DNA from: Porpolomopsis calyptriformis
Taxonomy: Eukaryota > Basidiomycota > Agaricomycetes > Agaricales > Hygrophoraceae
Assembly (NCBI GenBank): GCA_951640195.1
Contig: OX621167.1
Location: 868,001-932,000, forward strand
Reading direction: 5' to 3'
Length of the DNA stretch: 64,000 nucleotides
How positions within the stretch are numbered: position 1 is the first letter of the stretch; every line of letters begins with the position of its first letter. Positions 30,178 through 40,436 of this stretch are shown here, one piece after another. The translations under genes and the position numbers were made by a program. The notes under the pieces were generated by a model, which was not told the origin of the DNA, did not search any database, and was given only the letters and a program-made list of their open reading frames with translations.

Positions 30178-31986
30178 ACCGTTTGAATTGATTGTTCGTA
30201 TTCTAGAATTCATTCTTTCGCATGGATGAGATTCTTCTTCAGCTCCCAAGTTGCTTCTTCAATGGGATAGCTGACCCATTTGACCAAATACGTACGACGT
30301 CGTGATGTTGAAGGATTTGTTCAACCTTGTATTCTTCTTTCTCTTGAATAACATCTGGAGGTGGGCAGAGATTATCGTCCATTTCTTCTGGATGGAGATC
30401 GGAGTTGATGTTAGCAGGTCTCAGGAGTGAAACGTGAAAGATGTCGTGTATTTTCCATGATAAGGGAAGGGCCAGGCGATAAGAGACTTTTCCAATTCTT
30501 TCTAGAATTTTGAATGGTCCAGTGTGTCGGACATCGAGTTTGAGGGTTGGACGACCTGTTTTTAAGTTATGGGTATCAAGATAAACAAATTGACCTATTT
30601 GGAGTTGGGTATCTTTTCGTTTATGATCTGCGAAGCGTTTCATGGTTTCGGCTGTTGTTTCCAGAGCTTTTGTAGCTTCTTCACGGGCTTCTGTGAGATG
30701 ATCGTGAAAGGCATCTGCTGCGGGGTTAGGAGTAGAGGTCGCGGGGATAGATGGGACGAAAGGATGTTGGCCAGTATCAAGGTAAAAGGGAGTGTGTTTT
30801 GTCGAGGAGTGTTGTTGGTTGTTGTACGCGAATTCAGCTGGAGATAGCCAGTTGGACCAATCGTCTTGCATAAAATTAGTATATAAACGAAGGTATTGTT
30901 CAAGTTCTTGATTGGTACGTTCCGTTTGACCATCGGTTTGGGGATGATAAGCGGTGGATAGACCAGAGATGATTCCCAAATGAGTGTTGAGAGCTTTCGC
31001 GAATTTGGAAGCAAATTGAGTTCCTCGATTGGTTATGATCTTCTTTGGCCAGCCATGATGTTTCCATATGTTGTCCCTAAAGAGTTTTGCGACTCCTTCT
31101 GCTGAAATATTCAAAGTCGTTGGAATGAAATGAGTGCGTTTGGTAAAACGATCAACAATGACTAAGACAGCGTCGTAGCCTGATGATTGGGGGAGTTCCA
31201 CGATTAGATTGGCAGTGATTTCTTCCTAAGGTCGAGATAAAGGGGGAATGGGTTCTAGGAGAGCTGCAGGCTTTGAAGGATAAAGCTTGACTTGTTGGCA
31301 GGTCGGACAGGATGATACAAATACACGGATGTCAGGGGCAGCACTACTCCAGGTGTAGTTCCGCAACACAAGCTCATGTGTCTTCTCGATTCTGGGATGG
31401 CCTCCATGGGGTAGGGAGTGGGTCAATCGAATTATCTCTGTGCGTAGCGATACATCCGCTGGCACGACAATACGATCTCCTGCATCTCTCACAATTCCGT
31501 CAGTGAAGGAGTAGCCGGAAGAGGAATCGGATAGTTTGATGCGAATGTCCTCTGGGATTTGATCGAAGTCAGGGAAACAAAGTCTTGACATGAAAGAGGG
31601 TTCAGACATAGAAATAATAGCATTGATGAAACGTTCGGGAGGAAGAAGGGCTTGACCTTCTAGTTCTTCTTTATCTGTTCGACAGTGATCAGGTCGGCGA
31701 GAGAGTCCATCGGCTTTGTTTTTGACTCCAGGGGAATACTCGATATTGAAGTCGAATCTACCTAAGAATTCCATCCAACATGCTTGTCATCTGGAAAGGG
31801 ATCTGTTCTGCATGAAATACTTGAGCACCAAATTGTCCGTTTTTATCAACACAGTATCCCTTGCGCCTTCTAAAAGATGGCGCCAGTACTTGAGGGAAGT
31901 GATAATCGCAAGCATTTCCAGATCGTGGGTAGGATAGTTATATTCGGCAGGGAGCAAGGACTTCGAGAAAAAGCCGACAGGGTGCC
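30178..31986 (-). pseudogene. Pol of element E, 3' half: RNase H, integrase, broken chromodomain
   Basis: RNase H tail (GFFSKSLLPAEYNYPTHDLE; FNIEYSPGVKNKADGLSRRP), zinc finger HGGHPRIEKTHELVLRNYTW and CPTCQQVKLYP, integrase core GYDAVLVIVDRFTKRTHFIP, WKHHGWPKKIITNRGTQFAS and STAYHPQTDGQTERTNQELE. The chromodomain starts [13 protein letters not shown] then shifts frame before TYLVKWVSYPIEEATWE (about 30240-30300). One stop at about 31225. Confidence 0.85.
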
Positions 31987-32186
31987 NNNNNNNNNNNNNN
32001 NNNNNNNNNNNNNNNNNNNNNNNNNNNNNNNNNNNNNNNNNNNNNNNNNNNNNNNNNNNNNNNNNNNNNNNNNNNNNNNNNNNNNNNNNNNNNNNNNNNN
32101 NNNNNNNNNNNNNNNNNNNNNNNNNNNNNNNNNNNNNNNNNNNNNNNNNNNNNNNNNNNNNNNNNNNNNNNNNNNNNNNNNNNNNN
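31987..32186. other. Assembly gap of 200 N
   Basis: Exactly 200 unknown bases within the RNase H region of element E. The sequence families on its two sides differ, so the join is doubtful. Confidence 0.95.
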
Positions 32187-33800
32187 TTAAGACTGCACCC
32201 AGTGCAACACCAGAGGCATCTGTCTCCAGAAGGTAAGGAAGGTCTGGCTTCAGGGTTCCCAAAACAGGAGCAGAGGTAAGTGCATTCTTGAGGGTATCAA
32301 AAGCATGTTGTTGCCTAGGGGTCCAAATCCATTCTTGATCCTTTCATAGGAGCTCATTGAGAGGACGAGCAATCAGGGAGTAATCCTTGATAAACCTTCG
32401 CCAAAAGTTGGCAGTGCCAAGGAAGGATTGGAGATCTCGTTTTTTCTGGGGGATAGGCCAGGTTCTGATCGCCTCAACCTTCTTGGGGTTAATAGCAATG
32501 TGGCCTTTTGAGATCATCATCCCCAGATAAATCACTTCCTTTTTCTCGAACTAGCACTTGACGGGTTTGCAGGACAGTTGATTCTTCTCCATGATCTCTA
32601 GAGTTCATTCCATCTAATAGGTGAGTTCAGTGAGGTCCTTTCCCATGATCAGGATATTATCAATATAGATATGGACCTGCTTGGAATTGATAACCTCTTT
32701 GAAGAGAACATTAATCATTCGTTGGAAGGAGGCAGGCGAGTTTCGCATTCCAAAGAACATAACGGTGGGCTCAAACAGCCCTTGTCGAGTGTTGAAGGCT
32801 CCTTTCCATTCGTCTCCTTCTTTGATATGAATATTGTTAAAGCCCCATTGGATATCCATGACTGTGAACAGTTCCGCTTCTGATAACTTAGTTTGTTGAA
32901 TAATCTCAGAGATGAGAGGTAAGGGATAGGCATCTGGGATTGTGTGAGCATTCAGATAGCGATAGTCTTGGATTGGACGCAGTCCAGCATCTTGTCCTTG
33001 GGCATTAACTTCTTCACCTTTGGCAGCAAAGAAGAACGAGGCAGCCTGTTTGAAGTTCGATCGTCATATTCGTCCACTTGCAAGTTGTTCCTCCAGGAAT
33101 TCATTCAGCTTTCCCTGTTTGTACTCAGTGAGTTTGTACACCTTTCCGATCTTGGGTCTAAAGGTAGGTTCGAGATCAATCGCATGGTCAAATTCTGGTT
33201 GTCGTGGGGGAAGTTCATCGAAGGTGGTCTTCATAAACACCTTCCAGTGCCTCCAGTATTTCTTCGGCACATACTTCTTCATATCTTCCTCCATGGTAGT
33301 GGGTCTTGCATGGTCTCCCAGTGAGACCAATCTGATAATCTTGGCATAGGAGTCGCCATTCAACGTAGAGCCTACTCGTGACACTATCACTCCAGCCTGA
33401 GAAGTCTTGGTTGGGGCCACAGTCTGACGTGAAGTCAGTGTTCCAGCCTTCCAGTCAACCAGGGGATCGTTACGTTTGAGCCATGGGTAGCCGAGGATAA
33501 CCTGTATCATATCTCCTAAATTTGTCACTTCCAAATGGGTTCATTCCCTAGGAAAATCTGGCGTCTCCATCCACAGGTCTACAGCATATTTGATGGGACC
33601 TCCTCAGTTGTCTGTCCATCTGCGTTCCGCACAGGGATTGGTCCTTCCAATTGATAAAAGGGGATATCGTGCTCCTGCACGAAATTCCAGTTTATAAAGC
33701 ATCCAGAGGTGCCAGAGTCTATCAATGCACTGGCAGCAATTCATCTACCAGTGTCTGTGGTTTCCAACCAAAGGGGTATGGTTAAAGCTTCTTCACTCGA
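32187..33800 (-). pseudogene. Pol right of the gap: protease, RT, start of RNase H
   Basis: Protease ALIDSGTSGCFIN (about 33725), GYPWLKRNDPLVDW, RT with [40 protein letters not shown], and the catalytic motif VHIYIDNILIMGKD (about 32665), in which the second Asp is Asn (YIDN instead of YIDD). RNase H YLLETDASGVALGAVL stops at the gap. Stops near 32340, 32550-32610 and 33060. Confidence 0.82.
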
Positions 33801-34129
33801 ATCAAGTGCACCAAGAATTTGGGAAATAGATTGCATAGGGGTAGTGGTACACATAGAAAAGGAGTCCGCAACGCACAAGCTATTGTCCAGACTGTTCAAA
33901 AACCCTGTTTCTCCAAAGCTCTCTTCAGCTCTTCTTTCCTCCTAGGCTCCCAGTTGACGATACCACACTTCTCGAAATCTTGACGAGAATCTTCATTGGA
34001 GTTGACCTCCTCAATTGAGGCTGAGGTCTCCAGAACTCAAATGTTTCTCCCTCGACTAGGTTTCTTTCCTCCACAACCTCTAGCTGCTGGGGTGAAGGAG
34101 CGGCTTCCAGAACCAGAAGTACTCGTCCT

Positions 34130-35377
34130 AGGAGCATTGGGACAAGAACTGGCAAAGTGGCCAAATCATCCACAGTTGAAACATGCTCCTTTGGGAATTC
34201 CTCCTAGTGAAGCAGGCTTTTCTTCTTGTTTGATTCTGGGGGCAGCAGGGTTGGAATAGGTGGAGGGACCAGCAGGTGGTCCTTGTCAGTAAGGGGTATT
34301 GGTGATGCAAGTGTTACGAGTCTGGGGCTTAGAAGATGTTCTGGCCAAAAATTCTCAATGTCGTCTGTCAAGTTCAGCAGCACGAGACTGCCATTCAAAG
34401 AGGGTGGTGGGTTGACGATCTGAAAGGTAGATCTGTCGCAAAAGGGAGGGGTTGAGTCCGTCTTGATATAAAGTCACCAAAGCTTCTTGTCCATATCCAG
34501 TATCATGGGCCCATCGATTGAAATTGATGTTGTACTCCTCTGCGCTCCTGTTGAACTGCTTGACGTCCTTGATCTTCAGTTGAGCAGTTGACTTGGGGTC
34601 CAAGTCTCCAAAGTCTCAGGTGAGGGCTTGTTCAAAGACAGCCCAATCGGCACCAACCCAGTTCAACGTTGTGTAAGTGTCTACTTGACGCTCAGCCCAT
34701 GGTTCTGCGTTTCCTCCAATCATAAACGACAAGGCATAGATAATCTTGTCGGCCTCTGAGATTCCTGGTTGCCCTAAATGATTCAACTTCACTTGACACA
34801 GGAAGTTGCGAAGCTTGGTGGGATTACCAGAGAATTCGCCAGGAGGGTTCATCTTGATCTTGGCGGGGGCAGGGGCAGGGGCAGGGACAGGGGCAGGGAC
34901 AGGGACAGGTTGGGGGAATACTGGGGGTGCTTGGAAGGGTTGGGGAAATGGCCCAAGAGGGGCAGGGACAGGTTGGGGGCCTATGAGGTTGGCCATCAAT
35001 ACTTGAAGTTGTTGTTCGATTCTATGACTTGCTTGTGCTTGGTCTTGTTGGACCTGCAGCAATTGTTGATAATCCTGCTTCATGATCTCAAAGGCTACGC
35101 ATGGATCTTCTTCTTCATCCTCATCATTGTCCTCAGCTCGACCTTTCCCTTTTGAGTGAGAGGGACCCGCTTGTTCTTCTTGTTCTTGTTCTTCTTCTTC
35201 TTGGGCAGGGTCAACCATCTTGTCGGGGATGGAGCTGGGGCAGGAGGGAGAGAGCCTTCCTGGGAGAGAGGGATAGCAGGGTGAGCGATAGTGGATGATG
35301 AACGAGTCAAAACCATTAGTGGAACGGTGGCAGTTGGATATTGGGGAGCTTGACAGGAATATAAGGGGAGAGAGCAA
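34130..35377 (-). pseudogene. Gag right of the gap
   Basis: Frame from about 35210 (MVDPAQEEEEQEQEEQAGPS) with an acidic start, a coiled coil (IMKQDYQQLLQVQQDQAQAS), a PAPVPAPAPAPA tract encoded by tandem GGGGCAGGGACAG repeats (34860-34915), capsid IKMNPPGEFSGNPTKLRNFL and IIYALSFMIGGNAEPWAERQ, and the zinc knuckle CFNCG(stop)FGHFASSC near 34178-34140. Stop at 34616. Not collinear with E2 gag. Confidence 0.8.
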
Positions 35378-35400
35378 GCCTAATCAATGTTGATGTCTGG

Positions 35401-35910
35401 GTGGTGAAATTGATCTGGTGGCTCGAGGACACCCTCCAGGGTAATGTCTCGGACTTATCCTCCCTCGAGACATACAGAGAGTCTGTACGTACTACACTGG
35501 CAAGGAATGGCGTTCCTTTGTCACTTCGTGACAGAAATGACACATGGTTCCCAGATGGACGTCCTCACCAACATCCCCAGTCTCGTATCTCATCTAATGA
35601 CGAGTCTGTCACCCCATCTGCGGGCCTAATCACCCAAGACACGTTTGATGCGTCTAACTCGTTCACTCGGCGTGGACAAATCACGTACACGCTCGCCGAG
35701 CGTGGACCACCCCATGGCTGGGACTCATCCTGCACGTCGCAATGCCGTTCACGGCGTGATTCACAAGACAGCACTGCACCGCCAGGCAGCGATAGCGAGC
35801 AAGTCTCACTTGGCTCACCGATCCCCGAACCTGAGCCAGCTTCGCTTCAGGAATGTATTGATAGTACGTCAGAGATACCTGACGTCCTGATGGACTACGG
35901 ACGAATGTAG
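35401..35910 (+). CDS. 3'-terminal ORF of element A, unknown function
   Basis: An open frame of about 170 codons lying 140 bp before the 3' LTR of A. It includes LEDTLQGNVSDLSSLETYRE, LARNGVPLSLRDRND and a Ser/Pro/Glu-rich tail ending IPDVLMDYGRM. I recognise no domain. It may be the end of pol or a separate last ORF. Its 5' end is lost at the deletion junction with element E near 35385. 35911-36050 is 3' untranslated sequence with the purine tract. Confidence 0.4.
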   Translation: MVKLIWWLEDTLQGNVSDLSSLETYRESVRTTLARNGVPLSLRDRNDTWFPDGRPHQHPQSRISSNDESVTPSAGLITQDTFDASNSFTRRGQITYTLAERGPPHGWDSSCTSQCRSRRDSQDSTAPPGSDSEQVSLGSPIPEPEPASLQECIDSTSEIPDVLMDYGRM

Positions 35911-36050
35911 TCGTCGCCACAGTTGTTTTACTACAGCATTTATTTTCTATTTCTCTTAGTTCTTTCTATGTAGTTTATAGACTGTTTTATGTGAATTCTG
36001 CCTGGCTATCAGGCTTAACTTACCCTGGCAATTAAGCCGAAGGGGGAGGA

Positions 36051-36244
36051 TGTAACAGATATGTTACATACAGCCACCGTGCTGTGTTTGTACGTATTTG
36101 TACCAGATACCTTAAGTACCGGTTACGCTTAGGTAAACAATAAGTTTACATCCCACTCCCGCTTATACCAGATTGCCCCAATACATTGGTTCTGTGCATA
36201 TCCTGGTATTGAGCAAAGTGTGATAACTTATCCCAATCCTTACA
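36051..36244 (+). repeat. 3' LTR of element A
   Basis: Second 194-bp copy, directly after the purine tract at 36039-36050. The bases following it (ACCCA) repeat the 5' flank. Confidence 0.85.
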
Positions 36245-36249
36245 ACCCA

Positions 36250-38332
36250 CCTTCTGATACCCTATCCTTATCTTGATGTTTCCTATAGCATTAGCATTTC
36301 GAAGAATGGTTGGACAAACCACGAGCTAGGGCTGCAATGGATGATTAAGGATTTTGACTGACAGACCAAGGAGAAGGCAGGTAGATGTACTCATGTTATC
36401 CTCTTGGATGGCCACAGCTCCCATTACTCTATGGAGCTTGTTAAATTCACCCGTGCTAACAATATCGTCATCCTCAGCTACCCTCCTCACTGTACACATG
36501 CTCTCTAGGGACTTGATGTCATCTGTTTTGCAAAGATGAAACATGAGTTTCACAAAGAGATCAATGCATTCAAGAACTTACATTGTCATGGGGTTGGAAA
36601 GGATGATTTCGCAGGGGTATTTGGGTAGGCATTCCTGCATACCTTCACCCTAGAGACTGTGAAGGCTGCATTCGAAGCTACAGGGGTGTATCTATTCAAT
36701 CCTGATGTGATAACAGATTCACAGCTAAAGCCGAGCTTACTGACTTCTACAAAGGCATCATTCCCCCTCCCACAGCCCAGCCCTGTCCATGCTGTCATCT
36801 CTGCCTTCACCTTGTACTGCCTAACAGCTCTTGAACGCTTCCCAATACACTTTACACCAGTTCCTGTCCCATCACGGCTTCCACAATCAATCCCGACAAC
36901 TCCCACAGCCCAACGCCATCTATGAGGATCTGATAATGTGAATATCGATCCCGAGTTGCAGGAGACTCCTTTGAAATGCATGCAGCTGCTGTACAGAGAG
37001 CTTGCATCAACTTCCTGAGGTTCCCTTTTGATATCGACACTGAGACTCACCTCATACAACCCAATGGAGCCTGTCTTCCAGAGAATGCCACCCCTTCCAC
37101 AGCCTGATTGGACCCTTCTCAATGACCCTGAGCCTGACTGCAATCATCAGACTCATGAACAGTCGAAACACAGAGAAAAACAGCTCACCAAAAGCTTGTA
37201 TCATGCAAGGGTTCTTCTGGCTGTTCACAAATGAATCGAGGAGGGGAATTCAGCTCAGATGATAATTCAACACCTGGAGGTCACAAAGCTCACTCAATCC
37301 CTTGAGGCAAAGGAAAACAAAAAAAATGCGGTGATATGACCCCTCCATCCCCTGAGCACCGTATATTCAACTATACAAATACTAGATGCCTATCAAGCCC
37401 TTCGAATATGAACACGAACTCTCCGAATGCTCCCGATAGCTCCCGAACGTCCCGAACGAGTTTGAGAATCATCAAACGCTCCGAACGCGATTGAAGCTTT
37501 CCGAACGCGAATGAAAGTTTGTATATCAAAGGGAAGACACTATTCAAAGGCATTGGTTCTCTTCTATTTCTCCCTTTTCATTCGATTCCTTCATTCCCAT
37601 TCACTACTTTCCCCTTAGATCATTAGAGAGGCTCCCCTTTTACCATATACACTCAAAGGGATCCTTGTACTAGAAGATATATATACTGTATGTTGTAGCT
37701 AGTGATCTAACAAGTTAGATATTCGCTTCTCTCTTGCTCTCGAGTCTAGATCCTCTTTAGATCTTCTAAGACTTCCTCTTTCGACTTTCCGATCCTTCTG
37801 ATTCCCTGATCGATCACGTTCGCGAATGATCGAAGACTCCCTTTTTACGATTATCGATCATAGGCTGTGTTGAGACTCTTTATAGTTGTCCTCGCACCTT
37901 GTTCTGTGTTCGGTTCTCATACACGAAGCAGACGTATCAGCGGAATGCACAATTTTATTTGAGGCTGGTGGGGCTGTTCACTTCACTGGCAATGAGTTTT
38001 CAGGGCAAGTGGCTGACATCAAGGCACAGCAGGAGGCTAAGACAGCAGAGAAAAATCAGAGGAAGGCATCCAGGCTGGACAAGAAGGCAGCCAAGGATGT
38101 GTTGGAGCTCAAGTGGAAGAGGGTGTGTGCAGAGCATAATGCAGCTGTTTTAGACTGGAAAAGCCATTGTGAGGTGCTCTTGGCTGAGGGAGTGGAAAGG
38201 AAGAACCTACCAGTGAAGCCAAAGAGGGTGCTGAAGAGTTCACTGGTGCAGGAGGAGCAGGATGATGATGATTCTGAAAATGACCAGGTGCAAGACAATG
38301 GAGATGAAGATTCCCACGGGTGGGAAACGTGA
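36250..38332 (+). pseudogene. Pogo/CENP-B-type transposase, 3' half
   Basis: Resumes after element A. An acceptor (TTTCCTATAG) near 36288 precedes ISISKNGWTNHELGLQW. The second catalytic Asp is in VILLDGHSSHYS and the third in THAL(stop)GLDVICFAKMK, following YPPHC. FAGVFG, VKAAFEATGVYLFNPDVITD and a Pro-rich tail follow, then helices (MIIQHLEVTKLTQSLEAKEN). A solo LTR (37332-37939) splits the tail, which resumes as TILFEAGGAVHFTGNEF with a lysine-rich coiled coil and ends at TGA 38330-38332. In-frame stops include TGA where family members have CGA and TAG where they have CAG. Dead copy. Confidence 0.8.
37332..37939 (+). repeat. Solo LTR in the transposase tail of P
   Basis: 608 bp, starts TGATATGACC and ends GACGTATCA, with GCGG on both sides (37328-37331 and 37940-37943). 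Excision restores the transposase frame (KENKKNAEC-TILFEAGG). It holds a TATA-like ATATATATAC near 37678. Family not otherwise present in the window; the orientation is a guess. Confidence 0.65.
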
Positions 38333-38497
38333 TGATGTTGGTCACAGCAGGGACCTTCGCATCATCTCGTCGGTCATGCTCACTTATTAAATACCAAAAA
38401 ATGTGCTAATGTACCCTAGTAGTGTCTATAATTGACGTATATACTCCAATTGTACCTAGAATGTTTGTAGATGTTGTGGTGGAACAGGAATGTTTTG

Positions 38498-38525
38498 GTG
38501 GGAAAAGAGGTGCCGATACACTGTA
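38498..38525 (-). repeat. Right terminal inverted repeat of transposon P
   Basis: Partner of the left repeat; followed by TA at 38526-38527. It lies about 165 bp beyond the end of the transposase reading frame. Confidence 0.8.
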
Positions 38526-39399
38526 TACCTTTGGGTTCTAGCCAGCTTTTCATCTACATCTATTGTGCCGGCATTTGCTGTGATAGAGAATGTCAGATCG
38601 TGTCAATGTATTGATACTTCTATTTGACAATCATCCTGTCAGTCCTGTCTGTGTTCCAGTCCTTGTAGCCTGCTTACCTCCCTAGCATCTAGTGCAAAGA
38701 GGAGGGTTTCTGTGACACAAGCCTCTCCAGAGCAACATGCTAACAAGAAGGTGAATAATGGTGGACAACAGGCAGAACACACCTCGATGGTGAGTTCAAT
38801 TGTGCCAAAGGTGATGAAATGGAGCAACAATAGCTGTGTGTATGACACTGTGCTCTTGATATTTTAAAATATGTGATAATTCTATACCACAATGCAATGT
38901 GTTCCATGGTTTGGATTCAGATCATCTGAAGTACCTAACAGATGGATTCTTGAGGTATGAGAATGGCAATATCTTATTGGAACTTGTTAGAGATTCAGTC
39001 AGATAGCATTTACAGCAGGCAGAAGCTCATACCTTTCCATGGGGCAGGTTTACTAGTGTACATTCAGTCTTAAATACCTTCCTAGAAAGCATGATTGCAA
39101 TATAGTCATTGAATATGATATGTCAAGCCAGCCATCCAGTTAACAGGGCATCGCAGGAGCATAAGGTTTGCCATATGGGACCAGGGAACAGACTAGCTCA
39201 ATCAATGCAGGAACTTGTTGATTGCATAGAGTCTGACACTATAATGTGGTGTACAATGTGTAATAATTTCTTGTTCCATAGGTATACATTCAAGCACAAT
39301 CCAGCTGTACTGTTAAGGCGCAGGGGCCTCCCAGTCTTGCTTTGAGTGCTCAACGGAGGGGACCAAGATCTCAGCTAAAAAGCTAAGGGGGGGTGTCTC
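38526..39399 (+). pseudogene. Unidentified coding relic
   Basis: Outside P. Across frames it reads KWSNNSCVYDTVLLI (about 38815-38860), then stretches such as RDSVR-like EIQSDSI, PFHGAGLLVYI and, at 39109-39345, PVNRASQEHKVCHMGPGN with MWCTMCNNFLFHRYTFKHNP. A W-NN-SC-YD start followed by Cys pairs is found in transposon-associated fungal cysteine-protease-like proteins, but I cannot assign it. Several stops and shifts. Confidence 0.35.
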
Positions 39400-40436
39400 T
39401 GTTGAGATCGAAACTAAGTCTACAAACTCTGACTACGCTACTTATCTAATCTGAGTTTGAAATCTATGACTCAACTATGATCCATGGAATGGCTGACTCA
39501 GCTGCTGCACATTGCTGTGCAACTGCAGATGGTGTCATTGCCAACCAATGGCAATAATCCCTCTAATCTACAAGGTAATGAATGATAAAGGAAGGTGGTA
39601 AGGGGATAAGATAAAATTAGGAAATGTCATAATAAGATAAAAATGAAAAATGGGATGCATTATAACATCACTCTCCCTTCAGAATCACATCTGCGTGAGG
39701 TTAATGTAGGTGTTGGAGATGTCTTGAGCAGTCTCGTAAGAGCCAACATGGCGCATAACAGGGAATAGCTGGGAGGTAATGACCATAATGTCATTAGATA
39801 TCTAGAGCTGAAAGAGGAAGCATGAGCTGGTATGTGTGGAGTACTTGGCTGTGATCATCCAATCACATGATGAGGGTAACGGTATTGACCAGACCTTCCT
39901 TGTAGATCCAAGCTCAATGTACATGAGAGGGGAGTTGAGGGAGAAAGACAGAGGCATCGAAGTCAGAGTCCAGAATACAATTGACTTCAATGGGCGTGAG
40001 TGGAATAACAATGTCGATGTTATCAGAGATCATTGGCAGCTTGTAACCTTCACTATACAAGTTAGTGACTAGATTGTAGAGACAATTGTCAATACCAAAG
40101 AAGTCATCCATATGGATAATGTAAATTTGAAGCTTCAGAGCTAGTCATTTTGGGTTTAGAGCATGGAACTTGTCAACTAGCTCTTGAGTGTGTGCAATGT
40201 CGGATGCAGATTGCCAGGTGTTCTCCTCATTAGTGTAGCCCTCCCAGTGTACCAGATACTGGAGTTGCTTTTGATGGATCTGGGAATCTAAAACTTTCTT
40301 GATGATGTATTCAATTTCGCCATCCAGTTGGAGAGGGGGAGGAGGAGGGGGAGCTTTTTGATTCAGAAAGGAAGAATGATAATAGGGGGATAGGTAGGAT
40401 TCGTTGAAGACCAGGTGTAGGCCTATCCATTCATGG
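39400..40436 (-). mobile_element. Truncated chromovirus F, 3' end only
   Basis: A minus-strand chromodomain (40340 to about 40155) is followed by about 450 bp of untranslated sequence, a purine tract (GAAGGGAGAG near 39675) and a 3' LTR (39400-39667, sense TGTTATAATGC...CTCAACA). The rest of the element is missing where element G begins. Confidence 0.65.
40155..40345 (-). pseudogene. Chromodomain end of pol, element F
   Basis: Reads LQLDGEIEYIIKKVLDSQIH, QKQLQYLVHWEGYTNEENTW and QSASDIAHTQELVDKFHALN PK-stop. The aromatic positions of the chromodomain cage (Y in EYI, W in HWEGY) are present. Confidence 0.75.

Larger units (their letters stand above)
29021..35385 (-). mobile_element. Chromovirus E inside element A, gapped and 5'-truncated
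   Basis: The 3' LTR is at 29021-29387; minus-strand ORF3, chromodomain, integrase and RNase H follow up to the N gap (31987-32186), then RT, protease and gag to about 35385. No 5' LTR is present: A sequence (35401 on) starts within about 20 bp of the expected PBS, so a deletion removed the LTR together with A's pol. The part left of the gap is close to E2 (42207-48847); the part right of the gap is a clearly different family, so the gap may join two elements. Confidence 0.75.
11446..36244 (+). mobile_element. LTR retrotransposon A, host of B and E, pol deleted
   Basis: 194-bp LTRs at 11446-11639 and 36051-36244, flanked by the 5-bp duplication ACCCA (11441-11445 and 36245-36249). A polypurine tract (AAGGGGGAGGA) abuts the 3' LTR. 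The internal parts still visible are a gag gene (to 29020) and a 3' ORF (35401-35910). No protease, RT or integrase of A itself is left; they appear to have been lost with the 5' end of element E. The LTRs differ at about six positions, all transitions. Confidence 0.85.
10208..38525 (+). mobile_element. Pogo-like DNA transposon P, expanded to 28 kb by nested insertions
   Basis: The ends are inverted repeats: 25 bases from 10211 (AGTGTATCGGCACC...) are found, perfectly reverse-complemented, at 38498-38522. Allowing two transitions the match extends to 10208 and 38525, with TA on both outer sides (10206-10207 and 38526-38527), as expected for Tc1/mariner/pogo elements. The transposase gene inside is broken by LTR element A. 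Without A and the solo LTR at 37332-37939 the element would be about 2.9 kb. It is the oldest layer of the nest. Confidence 0.8.

Noticed and set aside
34860..34915. GGGGCAGGGACAG repeats as a telomere-like or regulatory minisatellite
   Set aside because: They are in frame in gag and encode a Pro-Ala-Val tract.
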